Assembly (NCBI RefSeq): GCF_030053135.1
Contig: NZ_CP125652.1
Coordinates: 3,714,501 to 3,778,500 of the forward strand
From: Rhizobium sp. BT04
GTDB taxonomy: Bacteria > Pseudomonadota > Alphaproteobacteria > Rhizobiales > Rhizobiaceae
Direction: 5' to 3'
Length of the DNA: 64,000 nt
The notes below the pieces were generated by a model. The model worked only from the letters and a program-made list of their open reading frames with translations. It did not search any database and had not been told where the DNA came from. Positions within the stretch are counted from its first letter, which is position 1, and each line of letters begins with the position of its first letter. Positions 9,835-19,074 of the stretch are shown piece after piece. Both the position numbers and the translations under genes were made by a program.

Positions 9835-10914
9835 TTATCTTACCCGTTTGTTCTTGGCGTCTGCGGCGTAGACCCGGTGGATCAGCTCCGCAACGGCCTT
9901 ATAGAAGACTGACGGTATGACACTATCGACCGAGACTTGCGCAAACATGGAGCGTGCAAGCGGTGGATCTTCGAACACCGGGATGCCGTTTTGCTCGGCG
10001 ATCTCCCTGATCTTGAGTGCGATGAGGTCCTGGCCCTTGGCCAGCACCACCGGTGCGTCGTTCTCTTCACGCGCGTAACGCAGCGCTACCGCATAGTGCG
10101 TCGGGTTGGCGATGACGAGCGTTGCGCGCTGCACATCGGCGATCATGCGCCGGCGCGCGCGGTCGCGCATCAGCGAGCGCTGCCGGCTCTTGACGAAGGG
10201 GTCGCCCTGCGCCTGCTTGTTTTCTTCCTTGACCTCGTGCCGCGTCATCCTCAGCTCGGTGAACCAGTGATGGCGCGTCCAGAAAACGTCGGCGATCGCC
10301 ACGATCGCGGTGGCGATCAGCATGACGATGATGATCTTGCGCATCGCCGTCGTGATCCGCACGAGGATCGTTTGCGGGTCGGAGAACATCGCGTCGATCG
10401 AGCTGAAATATTCGCTCCGGAGCACGAAAAACAGAATCACCCCGACGACGACGACCTTGAACAGCGATTTTCCGAATTCGATGAGGCCGGGCAGGCTGAA
10501 CAGCCGTTCCCAGCCCTTGATCGGCGAGATGCGCGAGCCTTGCGGCCGGATGCGTTCGAGCACCAGCGTCGGCAGGTTCTGGAAGACGGAGGAGGCGATG
10601 CCGAACACCATGACCAGGATGAAGGCTGGCGCCAGCAGCGCCGCACTGGCCCAGCCGATCCGGACGAACAACGACAGGATATCCGGCCCTGTCTCGATCT
10701 TCCATTGGTCGGGCTGCTCGAAGATGTCGCGCAGCGTTTCCGTCATGCGCCCAACGCTGTCGGGGAGGAAGAACACCAGATAGATGTAGGTGGCGAGAAT
10801 GGTGGCGAAGATCGACAGCTCGCGCGAAGACGGCACGTTGCCTTTTTCCGCGGCATCGCTTTGCTTTTTCGCGGTCGGGGCTTCTGTTTTGCTGTCCTTG
10901 TCATCATCTGCCAA
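9835..10914 (-). CDS. flhB: Flagellar export gate protein FlhB
   Basis: The 359-residue membrane protein has four hydrophobic helices (about 32-52, 87-112, 150-166, 190-212) and a cytoplasmic domain with the self-cleaving N270-P-T-H273 site. FlhB controls the export switch from rod/hook to filament proteins. The start is a TTG at 10914 ([14 protein letters not shown]), chosen because GGAGG lies 8 bases before it and the encoded N terminus is the usual charged FlhB leader. The frame extends upstream only into a palindromic repeat. Confidence 0.95.
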   Translation of the reverse strand: MADDDKDSKTEAPTAKKQSDAAEKGNVPSSRELSIFATILATYIYLVFFLPDSVGRMTETLRDIFEQPDQWKIETGPDILSLFVRIGWASAALLAPAFILVMVFGIASSVFQNLPTLVLERIRPQGSRISPIKGWERLFSLPGLIEFGKSLFKVVVVGVILFFVLRSEYFSSIDAMFSDPQTILVRITTAMRKIIIVMLIATAIVAIADVFWTRHHWFTELRMTRHEVKEENKQAQGDPFVKSRQRSLMRDRARRRMIADVQRATLVIANPTHYAVALRYAREENDAPVVLAKGQDLIALKIREIAEQNGIPVFEDPPLARSMFAQVSVDSVIPSVFYKAVAELIHRVYAADAKNKRVR

Positions 10915-10950
10915 GTCGCGGCCCTCCCTAAAAGAAACAGGCCGCAGCCA

Positions 10951-10999
10951 ATGCATGTCGCCCGAAACTGTGCAGCGGTCTTGGGATGACGACATGCAT
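10951..10999. repeat. Palindromic repeat, ATGCATGTCG family, copy 2
   Basis: Perfect inverted ends ATGCATGTCG (10951-10960) and CGACATGCAT (10990-10999) enclose GC-rich sequence. The spacing equals that of the copy at 5623-5671. It lies just upstream of flhB. Confidence 0.8.
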
Positions 11000-11011
11000 C
11001 AAAACAAAGAC

Positions 11012-11054
11012 CTAAAGCGCGTCGCAGGAACCGGGTTCCTCCGACGCGCTTTAG
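11012..11054. repeat. 13-bp perfect inverted repeat upstream of flhB
   Basis: CTAAAGCGCGTCG (11012-11024) pairs perfectly with CGACGCGCTTTAG (11042-11054) around a 17-base centre that can itself fold (AGGAACC/GGTTCCT). It looks like a compact palindromic intergenic repeat. No T-run follows on either strand. Confidence 0.7.
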
Positions 11055-11145
11055 AGCGCAGCCTGCTATCAGAAGGTAGTCGCCTGTGCGGCGGCGATCA
11101 ACAGCCGCCTTGCGGCATGCCGGATTTGTCAACAGTCTCGAAGAG

Positions 11146-12186
11146 TTAGGCGGCTGCCGAAGCGTCGCCTTCCTTCTCCTTGAGCTCGATCTGACCTGAG
11201 TTGGCCAGGCGAATCGCTTCCTGCGCCACTGCGCGCCGAGCAATGGCGATCTCGCGCGGATTGACGCCGCCCGTGCCGCTCTGCAGATCCGATTCGATCA
11301 TGCGGCGCTGGCGCGGGCTGATGGCGGAGAGAACCGATTCGCGGATCTCGGCGGGCGAGCCGCGCAACGCGACGGTGAGCACATCCGTCGAGATGTCGTT
11401 GAGCAGCATGACGCGGCTGCGCTGCGGCATGTACATGAGGTCTTCGAACAGGAAGATCTTCGGGCGGACCTTGTTGACCGACTCGCGGCTGATCGATTCC
11501 AGCGAGGTAAGCAGCGTGTCGACCTGCGGCTTGTCGAGTTCGTTCATGAGGTCGGCGACCTTCGTCGAGCCGGCGGCATTGCGCTCTGCCTCGACCTCGG
11601 CAAGCAGCGTCATCACCTGGTTCTCGATGATCTGCGCAGCCTTCGGGCTGACGGTCTTCATGTTGACCGTGCGGTTCATGATGTCGGCGCGGCGGTTGTC
11701 GGGAAGCTGCAGCAGCACCTTGGCGCCGAAGTTGGAAGGCATCATCGAAAGAATATAGGCGACGGTCTGCGGATGTTCGCGCAGCAGGAACTGGGCGACG
11801 AATGTCGGCTCCGCCTCGCTGAGGCGATCCCAGATCGAGGTTTCGTAGGCCTGGAATGCAGTGCGGCGGCCGAGCAGGCTGTCCACCTCGTCGGGTGTCA
11901 GGCCTTCTTCCAGAATGGCCTCGATCGCCTTGGCGTTATCCATCAGTCCGGCGCCCTCGGTGAAGAGGTCTTCGAATTCGGCGACGAGCATCAGCAGCTC
12001 GTCCGGCGGAATGGCGCGCAACGACTGAGCGGAGGCGATAATGGTCTGCAGTTCGGCCTGGGTGAAATATTTCAACAGCCGGCCGGCGACTCCCTTTCCC
12101 ATAGCGAGAAGGACAGCCGCCGCCTTTTCAGCCTGGGTCAACGGTTTCCCGGCTAGCGCGCCGCCGAAATCGTCAAAGTCCATCAT
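11146..12186 (-). CDS. fliG: Flagellar motor switch protein FliG
   Basis: The 346-residue protein shows the FliG domains in order: the N-terminal FliF-binding region (LTQAEKAAAVLLAMGKGVAGR), the middle domain with the REHPQT motif (residues near 137-142), and the C-terminal torque domain with charged residues in FEDLMYMPQRSR and IRESVLSAISPRQ. FliG joins the MS ring to the C ring and meets MotA. It is last in motA-fliM-fliN-fliG, 28 bases after fliN. Confidence 0.96.
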   Translation of the reverse strand: MMDFDDFGGALAGKPLTQAEKAAAVLLAMGKGVAGRLLKYFTQAELQTIIASAQSLRAIPPDELLMLVAEFEDLFTEGAGLMDNAKAIEAILEEGLTPDEVDSLLGRRTAFQAYETSIWDRLSEAEPTFVAQFLLREHPQTVAYILSMMPSNFGAKVLLQLPDNRRADIMNRTVNMKTVSPKAAQIIENQVMTLLAEVEAERNAAGSTKVADLMNELDKPQVDTLLTSLESISRESVNKVRPKIFLFEDLMYMPQRSRVMLLNDISTDVLTVALRGSPAEIRESVLSAISPRQRRMIESDLQSGTGGVNPREIAIARRAVAQEAIRLANSGQIELKEKEGDASAAA

Positions 12187-12214
12187 GGTCTAACCTCTCC
12201 GTCCCACACAGGGA

Positions 12215-12802
12215 TCAGGCTTTTTTCGTGCTCAAAACTTCTATCAGTTTTACACCGAATCGCGTGTCGTCGTTTTCCAGTACCGTAATTTCGCCGCGGG
12301 CAATCCTGCGACCGTTCACCATAATCTCGACCGGTTCGCCGATTTTCTTGTCGAGGGCGATCGTTGCCCCTTCATTGAGGTTCATCAGGCCGGAAACCTG
12401 CATGCGGCTGGTGCCGAGCATGATCTGGACGTCGATCGGGATGTCCATGATCAGCTCGAAATTGGAATTCAAGGCGCTGCCGAGCGGAGCCGGAGAGGCC
12501 TCGAAGGAGGAGCTGCTGCCGAAATCCATACCCGCCGCCGGGCCGGCACTGCCAGCGCCGAAATCGCCGCCGAAATCGTCGCCCCCGAATGGCGTTTCCG
12601 AAACCTCACCGCCGAAAGCCGCCAGGTCCGTTCCGGTTGCAAAGGGGTCGTCCTGCAGGTCGCCGCCAAACTGCGACAGGTCGCCATCGGCATCCTGCTT
12701 CAGCACGCCGCGCAGATCGTCGATCGCCTGGTCGAGATCCGCTTCGCTGCCCGGAAGATCCAGGGAGAGGTCGCTGTTCTGCTGTGTTTTCTTCGTTGCC
12801 AT
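12215..12802 (-). CDS. fliN: Flagellar motor switch protein FliN
   Basis: The 195-residue protein is longer than the 137 residues usual in enterobacteria. The C-terminal SpoA/surface-presentation domain (about 112-195: [27 protein letters not shown]) is typical of the C-ring base. The N-terminal 110 residues are low in complexity, rich in Asp, Gly, Phe and Ser, with repeated FGG units ([23 protein letters not shown]). Rhizobial FliN commonly has an N-terminal extension. Confidence 0.94.
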   Translation of the reverse strand: MATKKTQQNSDLSLDLPGSEADLDQAIDDLRGVLKQDADGDLSQFGGDLQDDPFATGTDLAAFGGEVSETPFGGDDFGGDFGAGSAGPAAGMDFGSSSSFEASPAPLGSALNSNFELIMDIPIDVQIMLGTSRMQVSGLMNLNEGATIALDKKIGEPVEIMVNGRRIARGEITVLENDDTRFGVKLIEVLSTKKA

Positions 12803-12867
12803 GAAATCACTATTCCAGTTGAAACTTGCCTCAAACTGCCTTTGCAGCCCAAGAGCCAGAGAACCGA

Positions 12868-13818
12868 TTAATTCATTAAATGACGGATGAGTTCGTCATC
12901 CGAGTTCATCGTATCCTTGACGCGGACCATGTAGTTTTCACCTGAACGCCCGAACTCGCACACATACAATTCCTTGCTGTTGGCGCTGACCTCGACGCGC
13001 ACGTCGCCGCCGTCGCGGAACGGAATGACGTCGCCGACCATCAGCTTCGATATCGTGCGCAGCGTCAGGTCCTGCAGCCTGATCTTGGCCTCGAGCGTGA
13101 CATGCGAGCGGCGGACCTGGTCGCCGAGCTGTTCGGTCCATTCCGGCGAATTGCCGGTCGCCTGGCGCTTCGGCTTCGGTGGCGTCACCTTGGTCTTGAG
13201 CAGCGCCGTTTGCGGAACCATCAACGAAAATTCCGAAACGATGCCGGCAAGCGTGATCGACATGTTGATGGCGGCGGCGAATTCGTCCGGGCGCTCCTCC
13301 GGCGGCCGGGCGCGCATCTCAAGGGCGTGCGGGGCCGAAAGGCTCGGTTCGAAACCGCCCGGCGCGTTGACGGCCGAGCGCAGCACCTTGGCGATCTTGT
13401 CGAAAACCATCACCGCCAGGTCGATTTCGATGATCGACAGCAGCCGGTCGGCCGGCTCCTCGATCGTATCGGCGGTGGCGCCGAGCAGGTGCTCCATCAG
13501 CGTGATGACGAATCCATTGCCGCAGGCAATCGTGATGTTCTGCGACCAGTTGCGCAGCGTCACGTCGACGAGGGTCATGTTCGCGCTCAGGTCGTCGACC
13601 AGATGGTTCTTATAGCCGATCTCGCAGCCGAGATAGTTGACCGTCACGTCGAGACCGGTCTCGCTCTTGATGACGTCGGGGAAGAATTCGCTGTAGATTT
13701 CCCCGAAGGAGCTGCAGATCTTGGCAACCCTGCCTCTGTCGCCAAGCCCGCCTGTGAGCTTGGCGAGAAGGGCAGGATCCATTGCCGGTTTGTCATGCGA
13801 AGCATTGCTCATAGTCAT
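12868..13818 (-). CDS. fliM: Flagellar motor switch protein FliM
   Basis: The 316-residue protein has a middle domain related to CheC and a C-terminal SpoA domain ([20 protein letters not shown]). FliM forms the C-ring wall and binds phosphorylated CheY. The ATG follows the motA stop with no gap. A second in-frame ATG two codons later is also possible. The N terminus lacks an obvious enterobacterial-style CheY-binding peptide. Confidence 0.93.
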   Translation of the reverse strand: MTMSNASHDKPAMDPALLAKLTGGLGDRGRVAKICSSFGEIYSEFFPDVIKSETGLDVTVNYLGCEIGYKNHLVDDLSANMTLVDVTLRNWSQNITIACGNGFVITLMEHLLGATADTIEEPADRLLSIIEIDLAVMVFDKIAKVLRSAVNAPGGFEPSLSAPHALEMRARPPEERPDEFAAAINMSITLAGIVSEFSLMVPQTALLKTKVTPPKPKRQATGNSPEWTEQLGDQVRRSHVTLEAKIRLQDLTLRTISKLMVGDVIPFRDGGDVRVEVSANSKELYVCEFGRSGENYMVRVKDTMNSDDELIRHLMN

Positions 13819-14691
13819 TTAAGCCGCCTTGGTTTCGCCGCCTGGGTTCATCATTTCCTGTTCGACCGCATCGATGGATGGACGCTCGTAAGCCGAGATC
13901 GTCTTGCGGCCGTATTCTAGAGCGACCTGCGGCACCGAGCCGTTCATGTAGGCAAGCAGTGTCTGCTTGACGATGACGTAGAGGCGGTGCTGCTTGTTGC
14001 GCACGATCTTGATCTGGGAGACCAGCGGCGAGCAGACGCAGTAGGACAAGAGAATGCCGAGGAAGGTGCCGACGAGCGCTGAGCCGATCAGGTGACCGAG
14101 CACCTCAGGCGAATCGTTGATGTGGGCCATCGCCTTGATGACACCGAGAACGGCCGCGACGATACCGATCGCCGGGAAGGAATCGCCCATGATCTGGATC
14201 GCGTGGTAGGGCTTCATCTTGTCGTGCATGATGGTGTTGAGTTCTTCGTCCATCAGCGCCTCGATCTCGTGGCTGCGGGCGTTGCCGATAATGATCAGGC
14301 GCACGTAGTCGCAGATGAACGCCGTCAGTTCCTTGTTCTTCAGAACGGTCGGAGCCTGTTGGAAGATCGTCGATTCTGCCGGATTGTCGATATGGGCTTC
14401 GATTTCGTTGCGCGACTTGGTGCGCAAGTCGCGCATCAGCGAATAGAGCACGCCGAGCGTATCGAGATAATTGCGTTCCTTCGGCACGGCGTGCTTGAAG
14501 GCTTCGCCGAGCGCCTTGCCGGAATCCTTTACCACCTTCATCGGGTTCGCCATGATGAAGCTGCCGAGGCCGGCGCCGCCGATGATCACGAATTCAAAGG
14601 GCTGGAACAGCGCGTCCACATGGCCGCCCATCGCCATGAAGCTGCCGATGACACAGCCGCAAGTCACTATAAATCCGATAATGATGTTCAT
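13819..14691 (-). CDS. motA: Flagellar stator proton-channel protein MotA
   Basis: The 290-residue protein has four membrane helices and a large cytoplasmic loop. The functional residues known from E. coli fall at the same numbers: R90 and E98 in the loop ([12 protein letters not shown]) that meets FliG, and P173 in GDSFPAIGI by the proton path. MotA works with MotB as the stator. The ATG at 14691 gives the normal length; the in-frame start at 14775 would add 28 non-conserved residues. It is first in the motA-fliM-fliN-fliG operon. Confidence 0.96.
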   Translation of the reverse strand: MNIIIGFIVTCGCVIGSFMAMGGHVDALFQPFEFVIIGGAGLGSFIMANPMKVVKDSGKALGEAFKHAVPKERNYLDTLGVLYSLMRDLRTKSRNEIEAHIDNPAESTIFQQAPTVLKNKELTAFICDYVRLIIIGNARSHEIEALMDEELNTIMHDKMKPYHAIQIMGDSFPAIGIVAAVLGVIKAMAHINDSPEVLGHLIGSALVGTFLGILLSYCVCSPLVSQIKIVRNKQHRLYVIVKQTLLAYMNGSVPQVALEYGRKTISAYERPSIDAVEQEMMNPGGETKAA

Positions 14692-14742
14692 CGTCAGCCC
14701 AATCTGAACGTTACTTTTCTCTAGGACGGATAGGGTTTCTGC

Positions 14743-14750
14743 CTTGCGTG
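14743..14750 (-). promoter_or_regulatory. CRCGCAAG motif for motA operon
   Basis: Read on the minus strand this is CACGCAAG, preceded by GCCT and followed by GCAGAAACCC. It lies 52 bases before the motA start. With the opposite-facing copy at 14797 it gives the divergent motA/flgF region one copy for each direction. Confidence 0.45.
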
Positions 14751-14796
14751 AGGCTGATGAAAGGGCTGCCCGCAAGGCATTTCCGTGTGCCAGCTT

Positions 14797-14804
14797 CGCG
14801 CAAG
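14797..14804 (+). promoter_or_regulatory. CRCGCAAG motif for flgF operon
   Basis: CGCGCAAG is preceded by CAGCTT and lies 141 bases before the flgF start. The same octamer and pyrimidine-rich lead-in occur upstream of flhA, flgE, flgB, rem and the motB operon. Confidence 0.4.
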
Positions 14805-14944
14805 CATCTGTCGTCAGTCTAAAGGGGACGAATGGGTGCCTGCACCCGTTTCTGAGATGCCGCCTCAGCGAAATCCCGGCCGAACCAGACAGACGACGCC
14901 CGGCTTTTCGTTCCGTTCATCGCCAATGCTTGGAGCTTACCGAC

Positions 14945-15679
14945 ATGCAATCCGGTCTTTATGTTTCTCTGTCGTCGCAGATGGCCCTCGAAAAGCGCCT
15001 GAACACCATCGCAGACAACATGGCGAACGTGAACACGACCGGCTTTCGCGCCACCGAGGTGAAGTTCGACGAGATGGTGGCGGCGACCAAGAACAAGCTG
15101 AACACCAAGGTCGCCTTCGTTTCCCAGGGCAACGACTATCTGAACGAAAGCAATGGCGAGTTGCAGCACACCGGCAACATGCTCGATTTCGCCGTCAAGG
15201 GCGATGCCTGGTTTGCGCTCGACACGCCGGCCGGCCGGGTTCTGACGCGGGACGGCCGCTTCACGCTCAAGGATACCGGCGAACTGGTCTCGATCCGGGG
15301 ATATCCGGTTCTCGACGCCGGCGGTGCACCGATCCAGCTCAACACCAAAGGCGGCGAGCCGGCCGTCGGCACCGACGGCATCATCTATCAGGACAAACGC
15401 CAGGTCGCTTCGCTCGGCCTGTTCGAGGCCGATATCAGCAAGGGGTATCTGCGCTACGAAAACAGCGGCATCATGACCACCGACCAGCCGCGCGCGGTTG
15501 TCGACCGCTTCAATGTCGGTGTCGAGCAGGGTTATCTCGAAAATTCCAACGTCAACGCCATGCGCGAGATCACCCAGCTGATCGAAGTCAACCGCGCCTT
15601 CGAAAGCGTCTCGTCGCTGATGCGCGACAGTGAGGATTCGTTCAAGGAAGCCGTGCAGACGCTTGGAGGCAGCCGCTGA
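14945..15679 (+). CDS. flgF: Flagellar proximal-rod protein FlgF
   Basis: The 244-residue rod protein has the N-terminal rod/hook motif (MALEKRLNTIADNMANVNTTGF) and the C-terminal partner helix (YLENSNVNAMREITQLIEVNRAFES). The start at 14945 follows GGAG by about 9 bases and gives the family length. The frame is open 67 codons further upstream without similarity to FlgF. fliI follows after 2 bases. Confidence 0.95.
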   Translation: MQSGLYVSLSSQMALEKRLNTIADNMANVNTTGFRATEVKFDEMVAATKNKLNTKVAFVSQGNDYLNESNGELQHTGNMLDFAVKGDAWFALDTPAGRVLTRDGRFTLKDTGELVSIRGYPVLDAGGAPIQLNTKGGEPAVGTDGIIYQDKRQVASLGLFEADISKGYLRYENSGIMTTDQPRAVVDRFNVGVEQGYLENSNVNAMREITQLIEVNRAFESVSSLMRDSEDSFKEAVQTLGGSR

Positions 15680-15681
15680 GC

Positions 15682-17079
15682 ATGAACACCACGCTCCTGT
15701 CCGAGGACGGCCTTTCCCCGAAGCTGGCGCATCTGGCGGATCTCGTCGAGCGATACGTATCGCCGGACTTCGCCGTCGCCCATGGCGGTCGCGTGCAGAC
15801 CATCGCCGCCGGCCACTACACGGTTCGCGGGCTCTCCCGCCATGTGCGCCTCGGTGAGTTCGTCGCCCATAAATCGGCGACCGGCATCCATCTCGGCGAA
15901 GTCGTTCGCGTCGAGCCGGATCTGATCTACGTCTGCCCGATCGAACCGGGCGAGCCGATCGGCATCCACGATACCGTGATCCGCAAGGGCGCCTTCCGCA
16001 TCTCGCCGTCGGACAGCTGGTGCGGGCGCACCGTCAACTCGCTCTGCGAGCCGATCGACGGGCTGGGTCCAATCATTGAAGGCCTCGATCGCCGTTCGAT
16101 CTCCAATACCGCGCCGCCCTCGATGACCCGCAAACGTGTGGAAACCGGCTTCAAGACCGGCGTGCGCGCGATCGACATCTTCTCGCCGCTCTGCCTCGGG
16201 CAGCGTCTCGGCATCTTCGCCGGCTCCGGCGTCGGCAAGTCGACGCTGCTGTCCATGCTCGCCCGCGCCGATGCCTTCGACAAGGTCGTCATTGCGCTTG
16301 TCGGCGAACGCGGCCGCGAGGTGCGCGAATTCATCGAGGATACGCTCGGCAGCAATATGAAGAAGGCAATCGCTGTCGTTGCCACCAGCGACGAGAGCCC
16401 GATGCTGCGCAAGATGGCGCCGCTGACGGCGGTCACCATTGCCGAGCATTTCCGCGACAAGGGCGAGAACGTCCTCTTCATCGTCGACAGCGTCACGCGT
16501 TTCGCCCATGCGATCCGCGAGGTGGCGACCGCCTCCGGCGAGCCGCCGATTGCGCGCGGTTATCCCGCTTCCGTCTTCACCGAGCTGCCGCGCCTGCTGG
16601 AACGCGCCGGTCCCGGCCCCGAGGGTGCCGGCACCATCACGGCAATCATCTCGATCCTCGTCGACGGCGACAACCACAACGACCCGATCGCCGATTCGAC
16701 GCGCGGCATCCTCGACGGTCACATCGTCCTGCAGCGCAGCCTCGCCGAAGAGGGGCGTTATCCGCCGATCGATCCGCTGGCCTCGATCTCGCGTCTCGCC
16801 CGCAAGGCCTGGACGCCGGACCAGGAAAAGCTGGTGTTGCGGCTGAAAGTGCTGATCCACCGCTTCGAGGAGACGCGCGACCTGCGCCTGATCGGCGGTT
16901 ATCGCCAGGGCGCCGATCCCGATCTCGACATGGCGGTCAAGCAGGTGCCCATCATTTACGACGTCCTGAAGCAGTCGCCGGGCGACCGTGAATCGCCCGA
17001 TGCCTTTGCCGATCTCGCCGGCGCGCTCAAGGCTGCAGCCGGCATGGGCAATCAGGGCGCACAGATCCAGAGGAGATAG
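15682..17079 (+). CDS. fliI: Flagellar export ATPase FliI
   Basis: The 465-residue ATPase is related to the F1 beta subunit. It has Walker A GSGVGKST at about 181-188, ALVGERGREVREFI, and a Walker B-type FIVDSVTRFAHAIREV stretch. FliI works in the cytoplasm with FliH and FliJ to deliver substrates to the FlhA/FlhB gate. It is followed after 2 bases by an uncharacterised membrane-anchored protein. Confidence 0.96.
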   Translation: MNTTLLSEDGLSPKLAHLADLVERYVSPDFAVAHGGRVQTIAAGHYTVRGLSRHVRLGEFVAHKSATGIHLGEVVRVEPDLIYVCPIEPGEPIGIHDTVIRKGAFRISPSDSWCGRTVNSLCEPIDGLGPIIEGLDRRSISNTAPPSMTRKRVETGFKTGVRAIDIFSPLCLGQRLGIFAGSGVGKSTLLSMLARADAFDKVVIALVGERGREVREFIEDTLGSNMKKAIAVVATSDESPMLRKMAPLTAVTIAEHFRDKGENVLFIVDSVTRFAHAIREVATASGEPPIARGYPASVFTELPRLLERAGPGPEGAGTITAIISILVDGDNHNDPIADSTRGILDGHIVLQRSLAEEGRYPPIDPLASISRLARKAWTPDQEKLVLRLKVLIHRFEETRDLRLIGGYRQGADPDLDMAVKQVPIIYDVLKQSPGDRESPDAFADLAGALKAAAGMGNQGAQIQRR

Positions 17080-17081
17080 AC

Positions 17082-17624
17082 GTGGCTGAATTCGACGACG
17101 AACGCATCGCTTCCCTGAAGCAGCGCAGGAAGACCGTCATCCTGGATCGGTTTCTGACCTTCACCGGCCTGGCGCTGGCCGGCGCCGCCGCCTTCTTTCC
17201 CTGGTATGTGTTCTTCAACGAGGACAAATTCGGCATCAACGTCGCCGCCAGCGGCAATTCGCGCGACCTGCCGGATTGGCCGGCCCGCAACGTCTTCAGC
17301 GTCTCGCCGCTTGCCATGGTCAACAAGAACGAGGGAGACAAGAAGGCCTCGCCGATCGATCCGCTGACGACGGCGACGGTTTCCGATCTCGGCAAGGAGC
17401 GCAATGGCAAGCCCTTGCTGGAAGATCAGCCTTTCCCCGGCAGGTCTTCCTTCCGCCTGCTGCACGTCTCCAACGGCCGGGCGCTGATCGAGGATCCCTC
17501 GGGCATGTATATGGTACGCATCGGCTCGATCCTGCCCGACGAGAGCCGCCTTGCGGCACTCGAGCAGCGCGACGGGAAATGGGTGATCGTCACCTCCAAG
17601 GGCGATACCTACCAGAACAATTGA
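17082..17624 (+). CDS. Membrane-anchored protein of the fliI operon, function unknown
   Basis: The 180-residue protein starts at a GTG two bases after fliI. It has a charged cytoplasmic N terminus, one membrane helix (about 23-45), and a Pro/Asp-rich linker. A C-terminal beta domain (FRLLHVSNGRALIEDPSGMY, IGSILPDESRLAALEQRDGK) resembles the small PilP/GspC-type periplasmic domains. Coupling to fliI implies a flagellar role, perhaps at the envelope. No name is given because I do not recognise the family with confidence. Confidence 0.8.
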   Translation: MAEFDDERIASLKQRRKTVILDRFLTFTGLALAGAAAFFPWYVFFNEDKFGINVAASGNSRDLPDWPARNVFSVSPLAMVNKNEGDKKASPIDPLTTATVSDLGKERNGKPLLEDQPFPGRSSFRLLHVSNGRALIEDPSGMYMVRIGSILPDESRLAALEQRDGKWVIVTSKGDTYQNN

Positions 17625-17692
17625 ACCGGCCGGCCAACGCCGAAGGCAACAGGGGCTCCGCCGCCAACCGGCCGGAGCCTTGTTCTTTTGAC

Positions 17693-17792
17693 AGAGCAAT
17701 TCCAGCAAAAATGTGCAGCGGTTCTGCGTTCGGAATTGCGTGAAAACAAAGAGATAGAGCATTTTCGTGACTCGAAGAAAAACGGAAATGCT
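17693..17792. repeat. Palindromic repeat, AGAGCAATTCC family, copy 1
   Basis: AGAGCAATTCC opens the element and GGAATTGCGTGAAAACAAAGA closes the first stem. A second stem follows (AGCATTTTCGT with ACGGAAATGCT). Related copies lie at 42895-42995 and 52103-52203. It fills much of the 272-base gap before flgB. Confidence 0.8.
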
Positions 17793-17846
17793 TTGGCGGC
17801 AGCCTTCGCCGAAAAAGCATCTTGAAGCCTGAATTCCCGTAAGTCC

Positions 17847-17854
17847 CACGCAAG
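17847..17854 (+). promoter_or_regulatory. CRCGCAAG motif for flgB operon
   Basis: CACGCAAG is preceded by GTCC and followed by ATTACCGCACTAGG. It lies 42 bases before the flgB start and beyond the repeat element, where the operon promoter is expected. Confidence 0.45.
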
Positions 17855-17896
17855 ATTACCGCACTAGGTTCGGGACAGTAAAAACGGAGAGTTCTC

Positions 17897-18289
17897 ATGC
17901 AACCGATCCAACTTTTCGACTTGGCTTCGCGGCAGGCGGAATGGCTGACGATCCGTCAGCAGGTTGTTGCCGGCAACATCGCGAATGCCAATACCCCGAA
18001 ATTCCACGCCAAGGACGTCACGCCCTTCGACGCCGTACTTGATAAGTCCGACATCACCATGGCGCGCACCAATCCGGCCCATCTCAACGGCAACGATTTC
18101 AGCGACAGCGGCGATATCGACGTCAAGGAGGCCGCACTCGACCAGGAAATCGGCGTCCAGGAATCCGGCAACACGGTCGGTTTGGCCGAGGAGCTCTCCA
18201 AGTCGGGCGATATCAAGCGCCAGTACGATCTGAACACCTCGCTGGTCAGTTCCTTCAACCGCATGATGTTGATGACCGTCAGGAAGTAA
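17897..18289 (+). CDS. flgB: Flagellar proximal-rod protein FlgB
   Basis: The 130-residue rod protein carries the N-terminal motif [19 protein letters not shown] and a C-terminal helix that ends at RMMLMTVRK. FlgB sits in the proximal rod next to FliE. It is the first gene of a ten-gene rod/ring/export operon (flgB to fliP) with gaps no larger than about 20 bases. Confidence 0.95.
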   Translation: MQPIQLFDLASRQAEWLTIRQQVVAGNIANANTPKFHAKDVTPFDAVLDKSDITMARTNPAHLNGNDFSDSGDIDVKEAALDQEIGVQESGNTVGLAEELSKSGDIKRQYDLNTSLVSSFNRMMLMTVRK

Positions 18290-18294
18290 AACTC

Positions 18295-18711
18295 ATGGAT
18301 CCGCTTTCAGCAGCAATGAAAATCGCCGGTTCCGGGCTCGAGGCGCAGTCGACGCGCCTGCGCATCGTTTCGGAAAACATCGCCAACGCCCGCTCGACCG
18401 GCGACACGCCCGGAGCCGACCCCTATCGCCGCAAGACGATCACCTTCGGCCAGCAGATGGATCGTGCCACCGGCGTCGAGACGGTCGACGTCAAGAAGGT
18501 CGGCGTCGACGAGGGCGATTTCAGCACCGAATTCGACCCCAGCAATCCGGCTGCGGACCAGAAGGGCGTCGTCAAGCTGCCGAACGTCAACATCCTGGTC
18601 GAGATGGCCGACATGCGCGAAGCCAACCGTTCCTATGACGCCAATCTGCAGACGATCAAGCAGACCCGCGATCTCATCTCCTCCACGATCGATCTCCTGA
18701 AGAGCCAATAA
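18295..18711 (+). CDS. flgC: Flagellar proximal-rod protein FlgC
   Basis: The 138-residue protein has the rod motif ([19 protein letters not shown]) and the C-terminal helix ([20 protein letters not shown]). FlgC assembles with FlgB and FlgF in the proximal rod. It begins 5 bases after flgB and ends 2 bases before fliE. Confidence 0.96.
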   Translation: MDPLSAAMKIAGSGLEAQSTRLRIVSENIANARSTGDTPGADPYRRKTITFGQQMDRATGVETVDVKKVGVDEGDFSTEFDPSNPAADQKGVVKLPNVNILVEMADMREANRSYDANLQTIKQTRDLISSTIDLLKSQ

Positions 18712-18713
18712 TA

Positions 18714-19055
18714 ATGATCAGCAGCGTCCAGAATGTCAGCAATCTTTCGATGACCCGTGCGCTCGGCGCCGTCGACACCGAAAATTCCGCCTCGTCGTCT
18801 GCCGCCACCATGCCGGGCACCGCAGGTGCGACCAACGGCATGAGCTTCGCCTCCGTCATGGGCAACATGGCGAGCGACGCGGTCAACAGCCTGAAGGGTG
18901 CGGAAAGCATGTCCTTTGCCGGTATCAAGGGTACGGCGACGACGCGAGAGGTCGTCGATTCCATGCTCCAGGCCGAGCAGACGCTACAGACCGCGATCGC
19001 CATCCGCGACAAGGTCGTCTCGGCCTTTCTCGAAGTCACCAAGATGCAGATGTAA
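18714..19055 (+). CDS. fliE: Flagellar MS-ring/rod junction protein FliE
   Basis: The 113-residue protein is the adaptor between the MS ring and the rod. The conserved C-terminal helices are present (TTREVVDSMLQAEQTLQTAI, KVVSAFLEVTKMQM). The N-terminal half is variable and Ala/Ser/Met-rich. It lies between flgC and flgG, the usual rhizobial order. Confidence 0.94.
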   Translation: MISSVQNVSNLSMTRALGAVDTENSASSSAATMPGTAGATNGMSFASVMGNMASDAVNSLKGAESMSFAGIKGTATTREVVDSMLQAEQTLQTAIAIRDKVVSAFLEVTKMQM

Positions 19056-19074
19056 CTGATTTGAGGACGAACAC

